64,000 nt of DNA. It comes from Torreya grandis (lineage: Eukaryota > Streptophyta > Pinopsida > Cupressales > Taxaceae). A program made the position numbers and the translations under genes. Below, piece by piece: positions 1 through 14,287 of the stretch. Each line of letters opens with the position of its first letter. The first letter of the stretch is position 1. The stretch spans positions 342,001-406,000 of the forward strand of contig JARHVA010008348.1 of assembly GCA_037957365.1 (NCBI GenBank). Reading direction: 5' to 3'. The notes under the pieces were generated by a model. It was not told the origin of the DNA. It searched no databases and was given only the letters and a program-made list of their open reading frames with translations.

Positions 1-720
1 ATTTTATTCAACATTTTATAATCTATGAAAAGTCAGCCATCCTTCTTCTTGACAAAGACAATTGGTGCACCTCATAATGACACACTTAGAGTAATCAACC
101 ATTTTGACAATAACTCTTGGGCTTAAGCCTTTAATTTAACCAATTTATTGGTTGTCATCTTGTATGTTACCTTTGACTGTGCTTCTAATCCAGGTATGAT
201 ATGGATATAGAAATCAAATTCTCATTTGAGATGTAATACTAGCAATTCCTTTGGAAACACATCATGATAATATATAAGGAATGGATAATCTTCAAGGGAT
301 GGTTCCTTAGATTCCTCTATTTCATTTATCTTTAAAATAAATGCTTGACACCCATTTCCCTAAGCCTTTTTTATTTATATTGCAAAAATCTACCTAAGCC
401 TCAGCTCTCTCTTCTCACCATGAATTTGTTTTGATTTCCAAAGTCATCCAAACACTCAACATTATTTAGATAATATTCATCCTTGGGTTTTTGATTTTCA
501 ATCCAATTAACTCCTAGGATCACATTATATGACCCTAGTGGTGCTACATAAAGATCCACTACTATTGTGAATTTGGACAACCTAATCTCTACTTCAAATA
601 AATGTTTGTCAACTTTGACTTTTGAAGGACCCTCTTTGAATACTCTTAACTTTCACCATTCTCCTTTATTATAAATAAAAGATAAAAAAATGATAGTGGA
701 CTCATTTATTCCTATATTTT
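1..720 (-). pseudogene. Ty3/gypsy pol relic: aspartic protease and start of RT
   Basis: Read on the minus strand, about 540-480 encodes the end of a retroviral-type aspartic protease with the motif GSYNVILGVNWIE, the usual GxYDVILGMDWL block of gypsy proteases. Near 61-31 it encodes GAPIVFVKKKDG, the start of the reverse transcriptase fingers, followed by LFIDYKMLNK. The window edge cuts off the rest of RT. The order protease then RT fits one element transcribed leftward. Several stops interrupt the frame, for example just before the GAPIVF motif, so it is dead. The linker between protease and RT is shorter and less clear than expected. The relic ends near 740, where a different sequence begins. 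Family assignment is firm; the clade is not assigned. Confidence 0.75.
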
Positions 721-3580
721 AATTTGTAGCTTTGTTACCACATGTAACATCCCCATTAGGATCTACCAACAATAACGTGAATTTATGTTTAAATTTAATC
801 AATCCATTCCTTCATTAAATTTCACCAAGAGAATCTAATTAGTGATCTAGATAAAACACTCTAAGTATATTAACTATAAAATAAGAATGTGACATATATC
901 CATCACTGATCACTATCATTAGATAAAACACAACATAACTAAATATATAAAGTAATTACAAATTTCTAACCATGACTGGTATAAACATGTAGCCACTGTT
1001 GTCATGATACAATAAGTAAATTATTACATCTCATCATGTATTATTTTTTAATAATAATAAATACAATGTACAAGATACAAGGCTCCATAGAACAAGAGTT
1101 CTCGAACTCTAGTATATATGATAATCTCAAGTGTTGTCTCTAAAGAAGCACTATTGTGGGGAGGGAGAGCATCATTTGAGCACTTTTACACACCAACTAT
1201 GGACCATTGATCCCCATATAATCCCCCATCATGGAATGGCCCTCCCTTCATGTATGAGTAAATAGTGATGGTACAATAATATAGAGAGACAAGATAGTAC
1301 CTGTGTGTTGTATGATTTCTAACATATAGTGTACCATAAAGAAATTTGTTTTAGCATGATATTTCACAAACATGTAAATCATACATATGAAATGACAATG
1401 TCTAACTAACATTACTTTGTCCAAAGTTTTCAATAGTTATTGATCTCTAAGATCGGTCAAATTTATACACACCATTTGATCGGATTACCCTCATCTAGCA
1501 ATGGTGATGTTAGTAAGCTAGTGAAGTATGTCTCACTACTTGCTTAGTACCAGCAATATGAGATTTGGTTAATATAATTATAACCAATAGATTCATACAG
1601 ATTAATTCCCACTAGCAATCATAAATCATGATAAACATAGGAATAATCAAAATACATGCATTTATTCCATAAAAAATATGAATAAATCTCCATAATATTA
1701 TTTATCATATAAATAATAAGCAAACAAGCACAGTTTATACCAATCGGGTATAATCTATGTTTAGACTACATAATATAATTTCCTTAAGTAGATTCAAATA
1801 TTTAGTATAAATAATAATATCATAATCCACCATTTTTATATACACACTACTCACTTTTAAACAGTTACTCATAATATTTTTAAAGACTTAGATAACTCAT
1901 AACCCAAGTTATACCTCATATGAACATAATCTTTCATTTAAACAACTTATTACATTTTTAGGAGACTGTATTCATATGGTTATAGTTTCTTATCCCTCGA
2001 AATTCTTATGACTTATTTTAACCATCCATTTAGATATAGTTATAGGCATATGACCCAATACACTTGTATATGTTATATTTTTATATGAATACTTAAGTCC
2101 ATATATAGATATATTTCCTATATATGATTAATTTTACATCATAATATGTACCATATATAAGTGGTCAAATGATATATAAATACTATATCAATGGTCATTT
2201 ATATTTCTTAATCAATAACTCCATATGATTTCAATAATCATTATAACTTTTCTATTCATAAAATACATTGATGGTCTTTTATAAGATAAGGGATTCAACA
2301 ATGTAGTACTCCATAGTTTTTATCCCTAACTAAATATATTTTCATCTTGATATATTCAAAATGTATATAACTTCTTATTCTTTAATCATATTAATACACA
2401 TATAATGGATAGATTATATTTAGTTATAACACCATATCCATAGTTTACTTTAATACCACATTATGAAGATCATCTTAATACTCTAAAGTATTAGTATATT
2501 GAATAATGATACTTTAATATGTTATATGTTATACCTTAATTAGTATATTTTTCTAATCATTACTATATTAGTATCATTATATAACATTATAACATTCTAG
2601 TATCACCATAGTTATACTAACAATAATAGCTACAATTTATAATGTAGCATATCATTATTCTTAGATTGAGCTTACTTAGTATTGAATATAGATTATACAA
2701 TGTGATATTATGCTATCTAAGTATTGAATATAAGATATCAAGATGTTGAGTAATAGAACCATGACTGAGTTCTAATACTAATACCATAATATATTTAGTT
2801 ATACAGTATAAGTATTTTTCTAGTATAAATTGAAATGCCCTTATCGATATGTGCATGTTTTGTAACCTAACATTACTCTAGTGGCAATATAATATCTACA
2901 TGCCATATCTAGGCAACATTATATAGGTTCTAATAAAATATATTACACAATTTGTATATCATAGTATGACAACAAAATAATATCGATGATTGTGTGATTT
3001 TGTGTGATTTTAATTAAACTCATATCACCCTTATGATAACTATGCAGATCACTTATCTCCATAATATAATTCACTATACCAGAATAATATTGTATTCAGC
3101 TTGATATATTGAATGTTAGTGTACTCAGATTGTTTTATATATATATATTTCTATGTATAAATCTATTAATATATTTTTTTCACTAAATATTTTGCTAAAT
3201 CACATAATTAGATATATATTGCTAAATATATATATATATATATCCTTGCCATTGAATTATGTTGTATATACAGAGTTTACAATATTAAATGCAAACATAT
3301 ATTTTGACCAATAAATAATTCCTCATATCATAATTAAATATAAATCATTATCCATATAATAGTTCATTGTATACCATTATAGTTAATTGTAGAATATAAC
3401 TTAGAAAAATTAACTCTATCTAATATAGCGAACTAAATCTTTCGTTGTATGTTATTAATCTAACTCTACATAGTTCATTAAATTAACTCAGAATTTTTAT
3501 AACATACAGTGAACTATGTTATAAATCTTTCACTGAATTAATTACATACAATGATATAAATCTAATACATCAGTCCACTT

Positions 3581-3582
<2 letters not shown>
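721..3582. other. AT-rich stretch with no recognisable gene
   Basis: I see no coding signal. At 743 the sequence TGTAACATCCCC resembles the start of plant LTRs and lies exactly where the protease relic stops, so this may be the edge of another insertion, but no partner LTR is visible. Short TA runs occur near 3140 and 3225-3243. Confidence 0.3.

Positions 3583-3642
<60 letters not shown>
3583..3642. repeat. (AT)n microsatellite
   Basis: About 30 uninterrupted AT dinucleotides. Length is prone to slippage and assembly error. Confidence 0.95.
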
Positions 3643-3644
<2 letters not shown>

Positions 3645-5391
3645 TTGGATTCCTAGAATGAAATGGAATCATACATGGGTATATGCTCATAGTATTTCTT
3701 TAACAGATAGCTTTTACTTAGTCACATTTTACATGCAGTTTACTATTTAATTATTATTATTCACATAGTTCACTATGCATTTTATCCACTATGAATAAAG
3801 ATGTATATCCAGTTGTATGTCGACCTGGTATAATATTCCTATAAACTATTCAAATGATTTCATCATTTAACTTAGTTTCAACTACTATTCACTTTTATTG
3901 AGATTTCAAAGAAGCACCTAGCATAGAATATTCATTTTCTAAGTAATTATAGCAGTCCACTTGTATATTACATTGATTTTATTTCTAAGATCAAGGTGTT
4001 GGTGTGAAGTGGGAAATTTCCCTATATAGTTGTGTGTTTATCACTAAAACTCAATTTGTACATGTTATTAGTTCCCTCTTACCAGATTTCCATATAACAT
4101 CAATGTGAATTAAAAAAAATAAACCTATAACCATTGACAAAGTCCGTGAGCCCCCCTTTGATCTTATTTCTCCCTTCTACACATCATCCTCCTCTTAAAC
4201 TCCTTTATGTGTTGATCTTTTATTTCTCCAACCCATGTTATTCTCCCTTATTCTCTTCTCCTACTCCCTTCGTATGTCGTGCCCCCTCCTTTCCTTTTTC
4301 TCCTCTCAAGAAAAAGCTCATTGTTTAATTATTTAAAGCTTTGCCATTCTTTCTTTCTCTTATTAAATGAATTTTTCCTTTTTTTATATTTCCCACATAT
4401 ATTTTCTTAATTTTTTCATTTATTCATTTTTATTCTAATTATAACACAATGCAATTGTTTTATTGGTTTTATTTGTTTTACTCTAGGTATATGACACTTT
4501 TTCCTATTTATATATTGTATAATGACTTAATAATAAATAGTCACTTAAGATAAATAAATAATAATAATGACTTAATAGCAACACAACTATTATAAATTCA
4601 ATAATATTCTTTTCAACAGTAACTGGTATTCTTAAAATATCATAAAGATAACAAATCAATGTTCTAAAACATTTCAAAGTCTTAAGGGTTAGTCTACATA
4701 AGGTAATACGAGATACTTGTTAATGTAAATTTATGTTTTCAACAAGATTAAAAATCATAAATACAATGACATGACATAAATGCATAGTACCATTCACAAT
4801 GCAATCACACAAAATTAATTTACCAAAGCATAAATCTAAACTAACACACATATATAATTATATAAATGCATATAACATAAAGAACATACTAATGCTAACA
4901 ATTTAAATAATGCATATAACATGTATTATCTAATATGGTGTGTGTATGGGTTATAGCCATTCCTCTATCATCCCCTAACACCTCCATCTGCATCACCCTC
5001 TCTGGTGATGTTCTCCCTATATCATGTTCTGAGGGATGAATCTCTCATATGTCCAACTCACGACAAGATGGTAGTTAGTCCATAACATCATGACATATAT
5101 ATCATAAAATATTATTGAAATAATAAATAAACATGGTCACAATGTAAATAATATACAATACATCTAACTCATATCAGTGCAACCATGAAATCAAAGCAAC
5201 ATACAACTATCCCATAATAAAATATGACTTATAGCTTAGTTAATAATAATCAAATCACCAACTATAAATATTCATAGATAATCAAGTAAGTTTATTTAAT
5301 GAGAAACCAGAATGTGACAATCATCATCAACACAGATATTCATAGAATGATACATTGACTATTCAAAAAAAAATTTGCAGATAGATACATG
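3643..5391. other. No recognisable feature
   Basis: AT-rich unique-looking sequence. The short frame at 4134-4328 is a pyrimidine-rich low-complexity run and not a supported gene. Confidence 0.3.
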
Positions 5392-6000
5392 TCCCATGTT
5401 GTTATAGATGAGTATTTTGATCCTAATACTTTTACTTTGGAATTTTTATAACACATAGGCTATCAAGAAAATGAGATACAACATTTCATACATTATTAGG
5501 ATTCCATAAGACATATCACACTACCAGTTGCATGTGTCCCCAAAGTGGCTAACACATTATTCTTTATCATGAATAGGGGTACTCATATACAAGGTCACTT
5601 GGTAGTACATGGTTACAGGTGATGGATGCCATAGTTGATCGATCAGATAGATGTTTGACATTCAATCATGAGGGACACATGGTCTACATTCTACATAATG
5701 GCATAGATGAAAACCATGGGTTCATATAGATACTCTACAATCCAATATGGTTTACCCTAAGACCACATGAGAGGCATCCTACATAATAGAGTGGCACACT
5801 ATTTAGATGCATTAAATCCAAACTAACACCAAGGATAAGGCTCCATTGATACATATAAAATGGTATGGCAATCATGATGATGAGGACTTATCTGAATTTG
5901 TAAATATCCAATATCTGATATTGGATGACCTCCCATCTGATCTACCATTTTACTATCCAAATCTTATGGATGTGCTCTTGGGTCTATAGAGACATTTCAC
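5392..6000 (+). pseudogene. Possible decayed coding region of a plus-strand retroelement, unrecognised
   Basis: The plus strand keeps a reading frame with few stops and protein-like composition, beginning VIDEYFDPNTFTLEF and later IQYGLP and LHNRVAHYLDALNPN. I do not recognise a domain. It lies about 2.6 kb upstream of a good plus-strand polypurine tract at 8641, so it could be the end of the coding part of the element that owns that tract. That link is inference. It could also be chance openness in AT-rich sequence. Confidence 0.25.
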
Positions 6001-8640
6001 TTTGGTTATACATTGTCTCATTTATTTCCAACATTTACTTATACATATTTTCCTTATTTCTTATTCCTTGTATATAGTTTCATTTTCATGTTGCTTATAC
6101 ATAGCTTATATCCAAAAAAATACAAAAATAATATAATATGTAAAAACATAAAAATATTCAAATATTTAATCAAAAAATATAAATTATAGATTGTATGCAT
6201 TTCCATGTTTACACTTCTTATATTTTCCAAATACTATATATGCTAGTTATCTTAGTAAAGTAATTTTTTATCATACATATATGCTTCACCTATTCTTGTT
6301 GAGTGCTTGTAGATTGCTTATAGAACTCAGGTCCACTACATTGATCGAAACTTGATATTATCTACCCATTGGGGGCATATACATAGATATATGGGTTCTT
6401 CATTTGACACATTCATCCTTTTGGGGGCACCCTGTACATAGTTTCAATTACCAGGTTACATATTTCTATACTCTACATCACAGATTTAGCATTATTATAT
6501 CTTGATATTGATCATGCTACACCTACTGAGATTTTTTGTTGGCTACTACTAATTTAGACTTGGAATATGTACATATTGGCTCTTACATGGATTTATATTA
6601 CATGTTCATGCATAATTTCACTTTTAGCTTTCATAGTTTAGACTTGATTGTGTCTCTATGATTCTTCTATTTGAGGGCATTTGAATATGGCATTGCTCTA
6701 TGGCTCTACACCTCTTCTTTTCATTATATGTATGTTTTGAACATGTGCCCATGTCCTTGTGTGTGTTATCCTAATTTTGTATGTAGACATTTTAACATGT
6801 CCTTTCATGTGTTTTTAAGCCAACTTGATTTTTTATTTGTGTATGTGGAAATTTAAGCATGTCCTTATATGTCTTACTTTCTCATATTTAGTGATATGTG
6901 CCCATGTCCCTTATATTGTGGCCCCTTAGCCTACTTTGTGCACCTCATGTGTGTTGTATGTATGCTTTATTAAATACATCATGGTCATGACACTTATCTA
7001 TTTCTTGTTATATATTCTAGTTTTAGATGCCATGAGGGACCTCATGCATCTCCCCTTCCTACTTGGGTGTCATAATGGACATCATGCCCCATCCCCCTAA
7101 CTAGCTACTCAGTTATTGCTCAAATTTGTTGTTCACATACATTATTATATCTATTTTAACAACCTTGTGAATGTTAGACATAACATACATCTTACATTAC
7201 AAACTTATGCTTAGATTATCTTACATTTTGATGTTATGTATGCACATTCTACTATATTATTATGCAGATGTCATATATGATCTAGCTAACACACATTTTG
7301 CAGAGCTTTTTATTTTGAGGAAAATTCTTGAATATGATCAACAACTCCCCTAAAATTAGTACATTCACAAGGGTTTGTCACAAATATTAGGTTATCAAAA
7401 TGCACTTAAAGTATAATTTTTAGAATATAAGATTTGATTACAAAAATTAGCCTCAAGTAAACACAGTGAGAAATAGTGACATAAAGATCAGTTATAGTTA
7501 CATAAAAATTACAATAGTCAAACATTAGTGCCCAAATTAGGACACTAGATCCATATATCACTATTGTCCAAGATATGATGTTACTATCCAATAGCCTTAA
7601 TTTTAAAAAATTCTAGATTGGCCAAAAAAGTATAATAGGTATAGTCTAGGTTTACATAGGTTTAGTTATATAATTTCTAATTTTGGATCAATTTAGCTTA
7701 GATTCATACTATTTTTATCAAATTAGGGGCATCATGTGCACATGACCATTCCCATTTTCAATTCAAATACTTAGATATAGATTATTATAACTCAGTCTAT
7801 AATCTTTATGCTTAGATATTTGTTTTGGGGGCATGTGCATGACACATTATTTTTGTATGCTCACTTACACACTAGTTGATCAAATGGAATTACCAACTCC
7901 ATGTCATTCTCTACATTATATTCATCATATACCATGTTTTAGGTTACACACTAGATTTATGCTTTAATTCATATGTAGTGGTTGGCATTCTCAAGAAGCC
8001 TAGAGCTGCCTAATATACCTGAGTGGTTACAGAGCTGACATCTCCAATTAGACATCACTAGTTAGACATTTCCAACTACATTACATAGTTTAAATTTTAT
8101 ATGCATCTACTACACATGGATAGGCAATGATCGATTCATATTCTACTTGAGTTCTTGATCAACCTACATGAGAGGGTTAGATGCATCACCAGTCTAATAC
8201 AACCTATTCACAGGTCATGATCCACCAAGTAGGGGTGGGTAATGATGGATTCAAAACCATATTGAGTTCTTGATCCACCCACATGTGAAGATTGATAAAT
8301 CCATCAGCTCAGTCTAAACAATTCACTAATTGATCACTATATACATGCATACAAACAGGTTATCACTAGGTTAATGCATTAGTTCACATACCCAGTGAGG
8401 TATATTCATTCATTTCTTCTCTTTTGTCTCTTTACTTAGTTTTACTTATTTACTTAGTTTTTCTTTTCTTTTGATATCTCTTAAATAAGGATTGATCTAT
8501 ATATGTTTCACTTACAAGACACGTAATGGAGCATGCTTCACATACTCAAATTTAGATTCATGAGATGCACCTCTTAGATAAGCTTAGGTACACTTCTTTT
8601 TTTATTATCTTATTTATTTCACTTTTTTGCATTTTTAGAA
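6001..8640 (+). other. Non-coding stretch upstream of a polypurine tract
   Basis: No coding signal seen. The position before the tract at 8641 suggests the 3' non-coding part of an old LTR element. It holds a two-copy tandem repeat at 8117-8346, listed separately. Short frames at 6671-6856, 7171-7353 and 7406-7591 have no supporting features. Confidence 0.3.
8117..8346. repeat. Two-copy diverged tandem repeat, about 115 bp
   Basis: The block with AATGATCGATTCA and TTGAGTTCTTGATC recurs 115 bases later as AATGATGGATTCA and TTGAGTTCTTGATC, followed by similar ATCACCAGTCTAA and ATCAGCTCAGTCTAA segments. Copies are clearly diverged. Confidence 0.65.
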
Positions 8641-8655
8641 TAAAGGGGGGGGAAA
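8641..8655 (+). other. Polypurine tract of a plus-strand LTR element
   Basis: The sequence TAAAGGGGGGGGAAA directly precedes TGTAATCACC. A G-rich purine run abutting a TG is the standard start of a 3' LTR. Confidence 0.6.
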
Positions 8656-9740
8656 TGTAATCACCTACAAATGACACTTGAGTGCTAAGAGTGCTACTTG
8701 AGAACACTTATCCCTAGCTTAGCCCTAGACCTATCTTAGGGCCTATTTTCACACTTATCCATCCTTTGTGCAGGCCATAGGCATCCCTAGACATCCCTAA
8801 AGCAATCCTAGACCCTCATTCTAACATCTTAGCCCTTCGTGCCTTAGGTTCTACCATTTGGACACTAGCGCCATAAGAGGGACAGTAATGCCACATGGCA
8901 TCAATGTCCCAATTTTGGTGTTATTGTCATTTCCCTCTTTTTTCCACAAATGGATATATTTTCAAATCTCAGACCACCTAGGGTTGGCCTAAACCTATTT
9001 TAACACCCATGTAAGCACCAAAATAGTATATATACATGACTCTTAACCCTATAGCTAGTAGATGGAAATCAGATGTAAATTACACATGCAAACTCAAAAT
9101 ACGTTATGTATAATCAAAGTTATCAATCCTTACTCTACCCTACTGCATACAACCATCTACAACATTCATAAGCTCAGATTACTCAGATTTCTAATCTTAA
9201 GCACATTAAAATCACTTAAGTCAACAATCATATGAGCTTCACTTATAGTTGCACCAACACTTAGGTGTGGAGAATGACATTGATCTTGATCTCTCTTTAG
9301 AGTATTGGTAAGTAGGCAACTATCATCATAATGAGGTGTTGAGGATGTCTAGCCTACCCTACTAACAACAAACTTTACTACTTATATAAACTAGATGCCT
9401 TAACAACATGGAAGAATAGGGTTTGATCATAGAATCATTCAAAATAGTTCATCTATAAGGTTTCAAAACTTATGTGTATAGTAATAGGCTTGATAGACCT
9501 AGACAAAGGTGCACCCAAAAACTCAAAATAATTCTACACAAAGGACACTACTACCAAAATAAGGACACTAGCACCACATGGTACTAATTTACAATTAGAG
9601 TGATACTATATAGGATGGGTTTTGACATCTAGATCCTATTTGTGACACTTAAACCAACCTCTACCTTAGTTTTTAGCCTCCAAATCATTTATCTCAATCA
9701 TTTTTTAGCTAAGTTCTCATTTACATTAGTTATTATTATT
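8656..9740 (+). mobile_element. Candidate 3' LTR of an old plus-strand element; right end uncertain
   Basis: It starts with TG straight after the polypurine tract. A TATA-like TATATATAC at 9027-9035 would be its promoter. No second LTR or target duplication was found, so the right end given is only a guess. The phrase GACACTAGCRCCA occurs twice inside (near 8860 and 9565), suggesting internal repetition. Confidence 0.4.
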
Positions 9741-11086
9741 TTTACAAAGTCAAATTAAGTCAATTATATAATAGATTAGTGGTTGTATTTATTGCATATT
9801 TTTACCTTGATTTACTATACCTATCTCTTTAACAATATATGATTTACATTCACTAAGTCCTAAAAGGTTGAAATAATTAATTAGTGTTAATACTTTGATT
9901 GTATTCATGGAGATTGATAGATCCCATGAGTTCACAATGACATTTAAAATTAATGTGGAGTGTTTCCATTTTTATTTAAAAGTGACTAAATGTAAAAAAC
10001 ATTGTTAAGGTGTAAGTTACAGGGTAAAATGACAATGATGATAACGATAATGACAAATTTGTGAGGTATTTTCATTCAAATATTTACAAGGAGAGCACAA
10101 AATAACATGTTGCAGTTTTTTACAACTAGGGAATTGAATTCACCAACAATGAAGGAGAAATGTGCTTTAACAATTAGTGTTCTCATAACACAATCATGTG
10201 GCCATCGAATTTCCCTATAGTTTCAACAACTTAACATAATAAAAAAAACAATTTAAGGATGAAAAAATTTGTTTTTTTTAATGCTTCCACAAATATTGAA
10301 TTTAGTTAGAAAGTTACTTCAATGTTAAGTTGAAGGCTTTCATGAGCAATTTTAATTAGATATTATTTTTTGTGCTGAAGTGGTTCCATTTCCTTGTTAA
10401 TATTATCAAAAATACATGAGTAAAAAATGTCATTTGGTTAAATTACTGTTCATGGAAGTCATTTGTGTAAATGAATAAATTACACATGAGTAAAAATCCC
10501 ATTAAAATATCTAATTAGAATATTGTTTTTGATACATTCGGTTTGTTATGTATGGCATGCATAACAAAAAAATCATTTAAATATAAGATAAATTGTTGAT
10601 GCCACCTAACTCAATAAAAAATAACTGAATATATATCATTTCAAGTGCATAGAATGTAATTCTTAGGTATTAGAATGTGGAAAAAAAATTAATAGAGACA
10701 TAAACACAAACCTTAAGCAAAAAATAGTTAATAATATGTAACATGAATGTGAAGAATTTTATAATCTAAATAATATTGAAAAAGGCAATTGCATTTAATC
10801 AAACCAGCTTGTTCATGCATATGCAAACACTAAAAAAAATAAAACACAAATAATTTAGAAATGACTACAAAATCATAATCCTTAATCCAATATTATAATA
10901 TATTTTACATAATCTTATAATATATATTTGAAATTAATTTTTAATTTTGTATGACAAATATTAATAATATAAAAGTAAATAAATGTTTTAATATATATGG
11001 TAATATAAATATAATATTTATTAAATATATTAAGTATAATTTATTATATCATTAATTATACAATATTATATATAATTATTATATAT
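9741..11086. other. AT-rich stretch without a recognisable feature
   Basis: No coding or structural signal. The last 200 bases are almost pure A and T and form the insertion target of element A. Confidence 0.3.
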
Positions 11087-12404
11087 TATTTAACTCTAAT
11101 TTGGTTAAGAGGCTATCCTACTTGGGTAGATAGCATTAAGGATATAGAAATGATAGGACACAAGGGTGAATATTATATCTGTAGCATGTCAATTAATGTG
11201 CTAAACTCAGATATACCATATGTTGAATTTATAAAATTGAGATAGATTATTAATGGAAAGTATAATTATGCTAAATATATAAATGACATAAAATAAAGTA
11301 CTTTTTAGCTATTTATAATGATAATAAAATGTTAGATATGGTACATGTAGGAAGTAGGAAGGAAAATAGTTCTGGAATAGTCATCAGATGTTAGATCTAG
11401 TGTGTTTGGCTCTCTAGATGCTTGCATAAACCTGGGATAATTGTGTCAACACTAGTGTTCAATTTCGATGCAAGTGTCCTATACAAAATATTTATTGAAA
11501 CAAGATGTGACCACATGGATGCTTATAGGTTTGGCTTTGCCTTCACTTTAGTGTATTCACATAGGGGTCATGGTCTGTCACTCTTAGTGAAATGGAAAAA
11601 TCTTAGCTTTTCATATTCAATGTGACCTTGAGGATATATGGGTTAGTTGGCACATGGTATCGAGTTAACCCACAATGACCCCTCTATTAAAGGGTGTTAC
11701 CTACATAAATAATACTCCCAAAGAGGGCTTTAAACTCATTTATTTTTTCCATGCGTGTTAGCTTATGTGTGAATCATGTAATGTGTAAAGTAAGTATAAT
11801 AATGACCTAGCTTATAATGTGGAAAATATGACCTTATGACTGCTCCTGTAATACTTCAAACCTATAGTTGGATTTTTCCTTAAACTAATATTAGAATATG
11901 GTAGAATAGGAAAGCTTTTGGTAACTTGAGTGCTCTTTTAGTTTAATTATTAGGTTTTTATGGGTTATGAATGAATGAGGATTGATATTTTATTTATACC
12001 AATCCTATCAAGAGATAACTCACATTAAAGCACTTAAGTCGACCATTATGATATGTTTCATTTGCAAATTGGATGATTTGAGGGCACTGGACACTTGCAT
12101 CAAGCCAAGACAGTAATGTCAACACTATTATTTATCATGGATGTTATTGTCTAGGGATAAGAAGAGATAGCATATGTTCAAAACTTGTAGAGGTATAAGA
12201 TAAGTACATTTTAAGCATTTTAGGCAAAAAGGGAAGTATGTGTCATCAATATAAGGTTTATCAAACTAAGAGATAGAACAAGTGGCACAAGATAGAGTAG
12301 ATACAGAAGCAAGGCATGTGTAGAACTAAGAATAACAACCAAGTTCATGAGTTTTCCAAGTGTATAAGACTTAGTTGCTACATGATCATAAAATATCATC
12401 TACA
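11087..12404 (-). repeat. Element A 3' LTR
   Basis: It matches 53739-55071 along its whole length with many point differences and small indels; for example ATTAATGTGCTAAACTCA occurs in both. The outer dinucleotide is mutated, TA instead of TG on the plus strand at 11087. The polypurine tract lies at its inner edge. Confidence 0.85.
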
Positions 12405-12420
12405 TTTACCCCCCCCCCTT
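12405..12420 (-). other. Element A polypurine tract
   Basis: On the minus strand AAGGGGGGGGGGTAAA directly precedes the LTR start TGTAGATG. It fixes the transcriptional direction of A as leftward. Confidence 0.85.
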
Positions 12421-13227
12421 AATCTAGTAATTAAAATATTAGTTTAAAGGAAAGAAATAAGTACTTAGGCGTGTATACACACCTTATCTTTTCTTGAGTT
12501 GAAATTGAGTACTTTGCTAGAGCTAGATTTGAGTGTTTTTTTGGTGATAGGCCTACAACCAAGAGCATGTTACAATGTATAATCAATGCATATAATCTAG
12601 GTCAAAATTAGTTTAAATAGATTGAAATTAAAAGATCAAGGTTTAGGAGTACACATGTATGTCAATGTAACCATCTTAGCTATTGGCAAGTTGTTTTTAT
12701 AAGACATGTATCATTGTAAGGCTCTGAAACTAAAATTAGGATAAATATGGATAAATATTTGAAATTCATATATCCAATGAGATAGAGAGAGAAAGAGAGA
12801 GATTGGAAAGCACATGCCCACAACTTTGGAACAAAAGTGAGTTGCCACCTAGCAGTTGAGATTAGATCAATCGTGCAATCCAATGACACCCATAACCTAG
12901 GGATTTTGTATGATCAAGTCAAAACTAAAAACTTGGTAAGATTGAGTGATTTAACCACCCCAACCATTCTAAAAGCTAACCAACTACTACAATAGATTGG
13001 CTCATTAAAGTTTGTAAAAGTCTATAGGGTATCAGTACATGTAATAGTTTTGAAATCTAAATTTGATATGGATTTTGCAATATTAGGAACATGTTGCATA
13101 ACATATGCACCTTATATTTGTCTCATGTTGAAACTGTGTAATAATGGTACCATGTATAAAATTCTACCACAAATGTGTATCAAAATCATAAAATTGTGTG
13201 CTTTGGTTAATTTAAAAAATATTGTAA
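12421..13227 (-). other. Element A 3' internal region, non-coding
   Basis: No coding signal. It includes a GA-rich run at 12780-12806. Its position between the hairpin array and the polypurine tract makes it the 3' untranslated part of A. Confidence 0.45.
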
Positions 13228-13652
13228 GTGTGGAAGGCATACTTCCAAAGCATTCCCCCACTATATATGGAGAAATATGAAATTTATATAAGTACTAATG
13301 TGGAGGACATGTTTCTAAAACATGTCCCCACTATAAATTGGAGATGTTGAATACTGAATAGGTATGGATAATATACTTCCAAAGCATGCCCCCACTAAAT
13401 TTGTGAATTGATATAAGTACCATACTAAATGAATGTGGAGAACATGCTTCTAAATCATGCCCCTACTAAATTAGAAAACTATGAATCTATGGAAGCCATG
13501 TCATCATGACATGCCCCCACTAAATCTATAAACTGGTGTAAGTTCCATATACTATGTGAATGTGGAGAGCATGCTTCCAAAGCATGCCTTCAATAAATCT
13601 AAAAGATGTGAAAATTTGGAAGCCTTTTCACCATGACATACCCCCACTAATA
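13228..13652. repeat. Array of about seven hairpin-forming repeats, period 57-71 bp
   Basis: Units begin near 13228, 13299, 13365, 13433, 13490, 13560 and 13618. Most carry GTGGARRRCATG, a palindromic core, then CCCCCACTAAAT. The second unit is a perfect 10-bp stem (13305-13314 with 13318-13327) around a 3-base loop. The sixth has an 8-bp stem (13569-13576 with 13580-13587). The core changes between units while pairing is often kept, for example CATGTTT/AAACATG, GCATGCTT/AAGCATGC and CATGTCA/TGACATG. The array lies in the 3' internal region of element A, about 0.8 kb before its polypurine tract. Function unknown. Confidence 0.8.
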
Positions 13653-14287
13653 TCTCCCCCCTTTGAGGTGAGGGAAAATAGTACATGGTAGTTAGATCAC
13701 CTCAAAAGAGTAAGACAACTATAAATATATGAATGTAACCATGTAACATATAAAGGAAACATGTCCAGTTAAATGTATCATTGAAGTACATAGAACCAAT
13801 GTAATCACATTCATGCCTAAAATGCATGATAAATATCATGATAGTGTCTAGATATTAATAGTACAAACTCAATAAACAAACAAGTATACACGCGTAAGAG
13901 CACTCAAAAGCAAGTCAAAAGATAATAGTCTAAGGAGATTGCAAATAAGGGGCATATTCAAATGCCACAAAATTTAATGGACATGACTTATTCAAATGTA
14001 TAAAAAATCAAGTAATGACATATTCAAATGTCTAAGAAAGAAAACATATGCATAAGGGTTGTATGCAATGGATCATATGTAAATGTTCAAAAAAAAATAA
14101 GACTATAGCAAGGCAAATCACTCAAGGAAGTGTGTAAAGGAAAAGCATAAACATGTCATAGTGGCCATGGATTGAATCTGTTAGCATAAAATATCAAATA
14201 CATAGCATATCAAGTACCATGTGTAATTTACAATCATGGATAATAGGCATGTGTCAGTACATATGTAAGCTCAAACATGATAGTGTA
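13653..14287 (-). other. Element A internal region, no gene
   Basis: Non-coding, AT-rich. Short phrases with CATATTCAAATG recur at about 13950-14030 but no clear array is present. Confidence 0.35.

Noticed and set aside
4134..4328. A proline and serine-rich small protein
   Set aside because: Low-complexity CT-rich sequence with no supporting context.
13228..13652. CRISPR-like array
   Set aside because: Units are diverged, spacers are not unique or of constant length, and the context is an LTR element in a plant genome.
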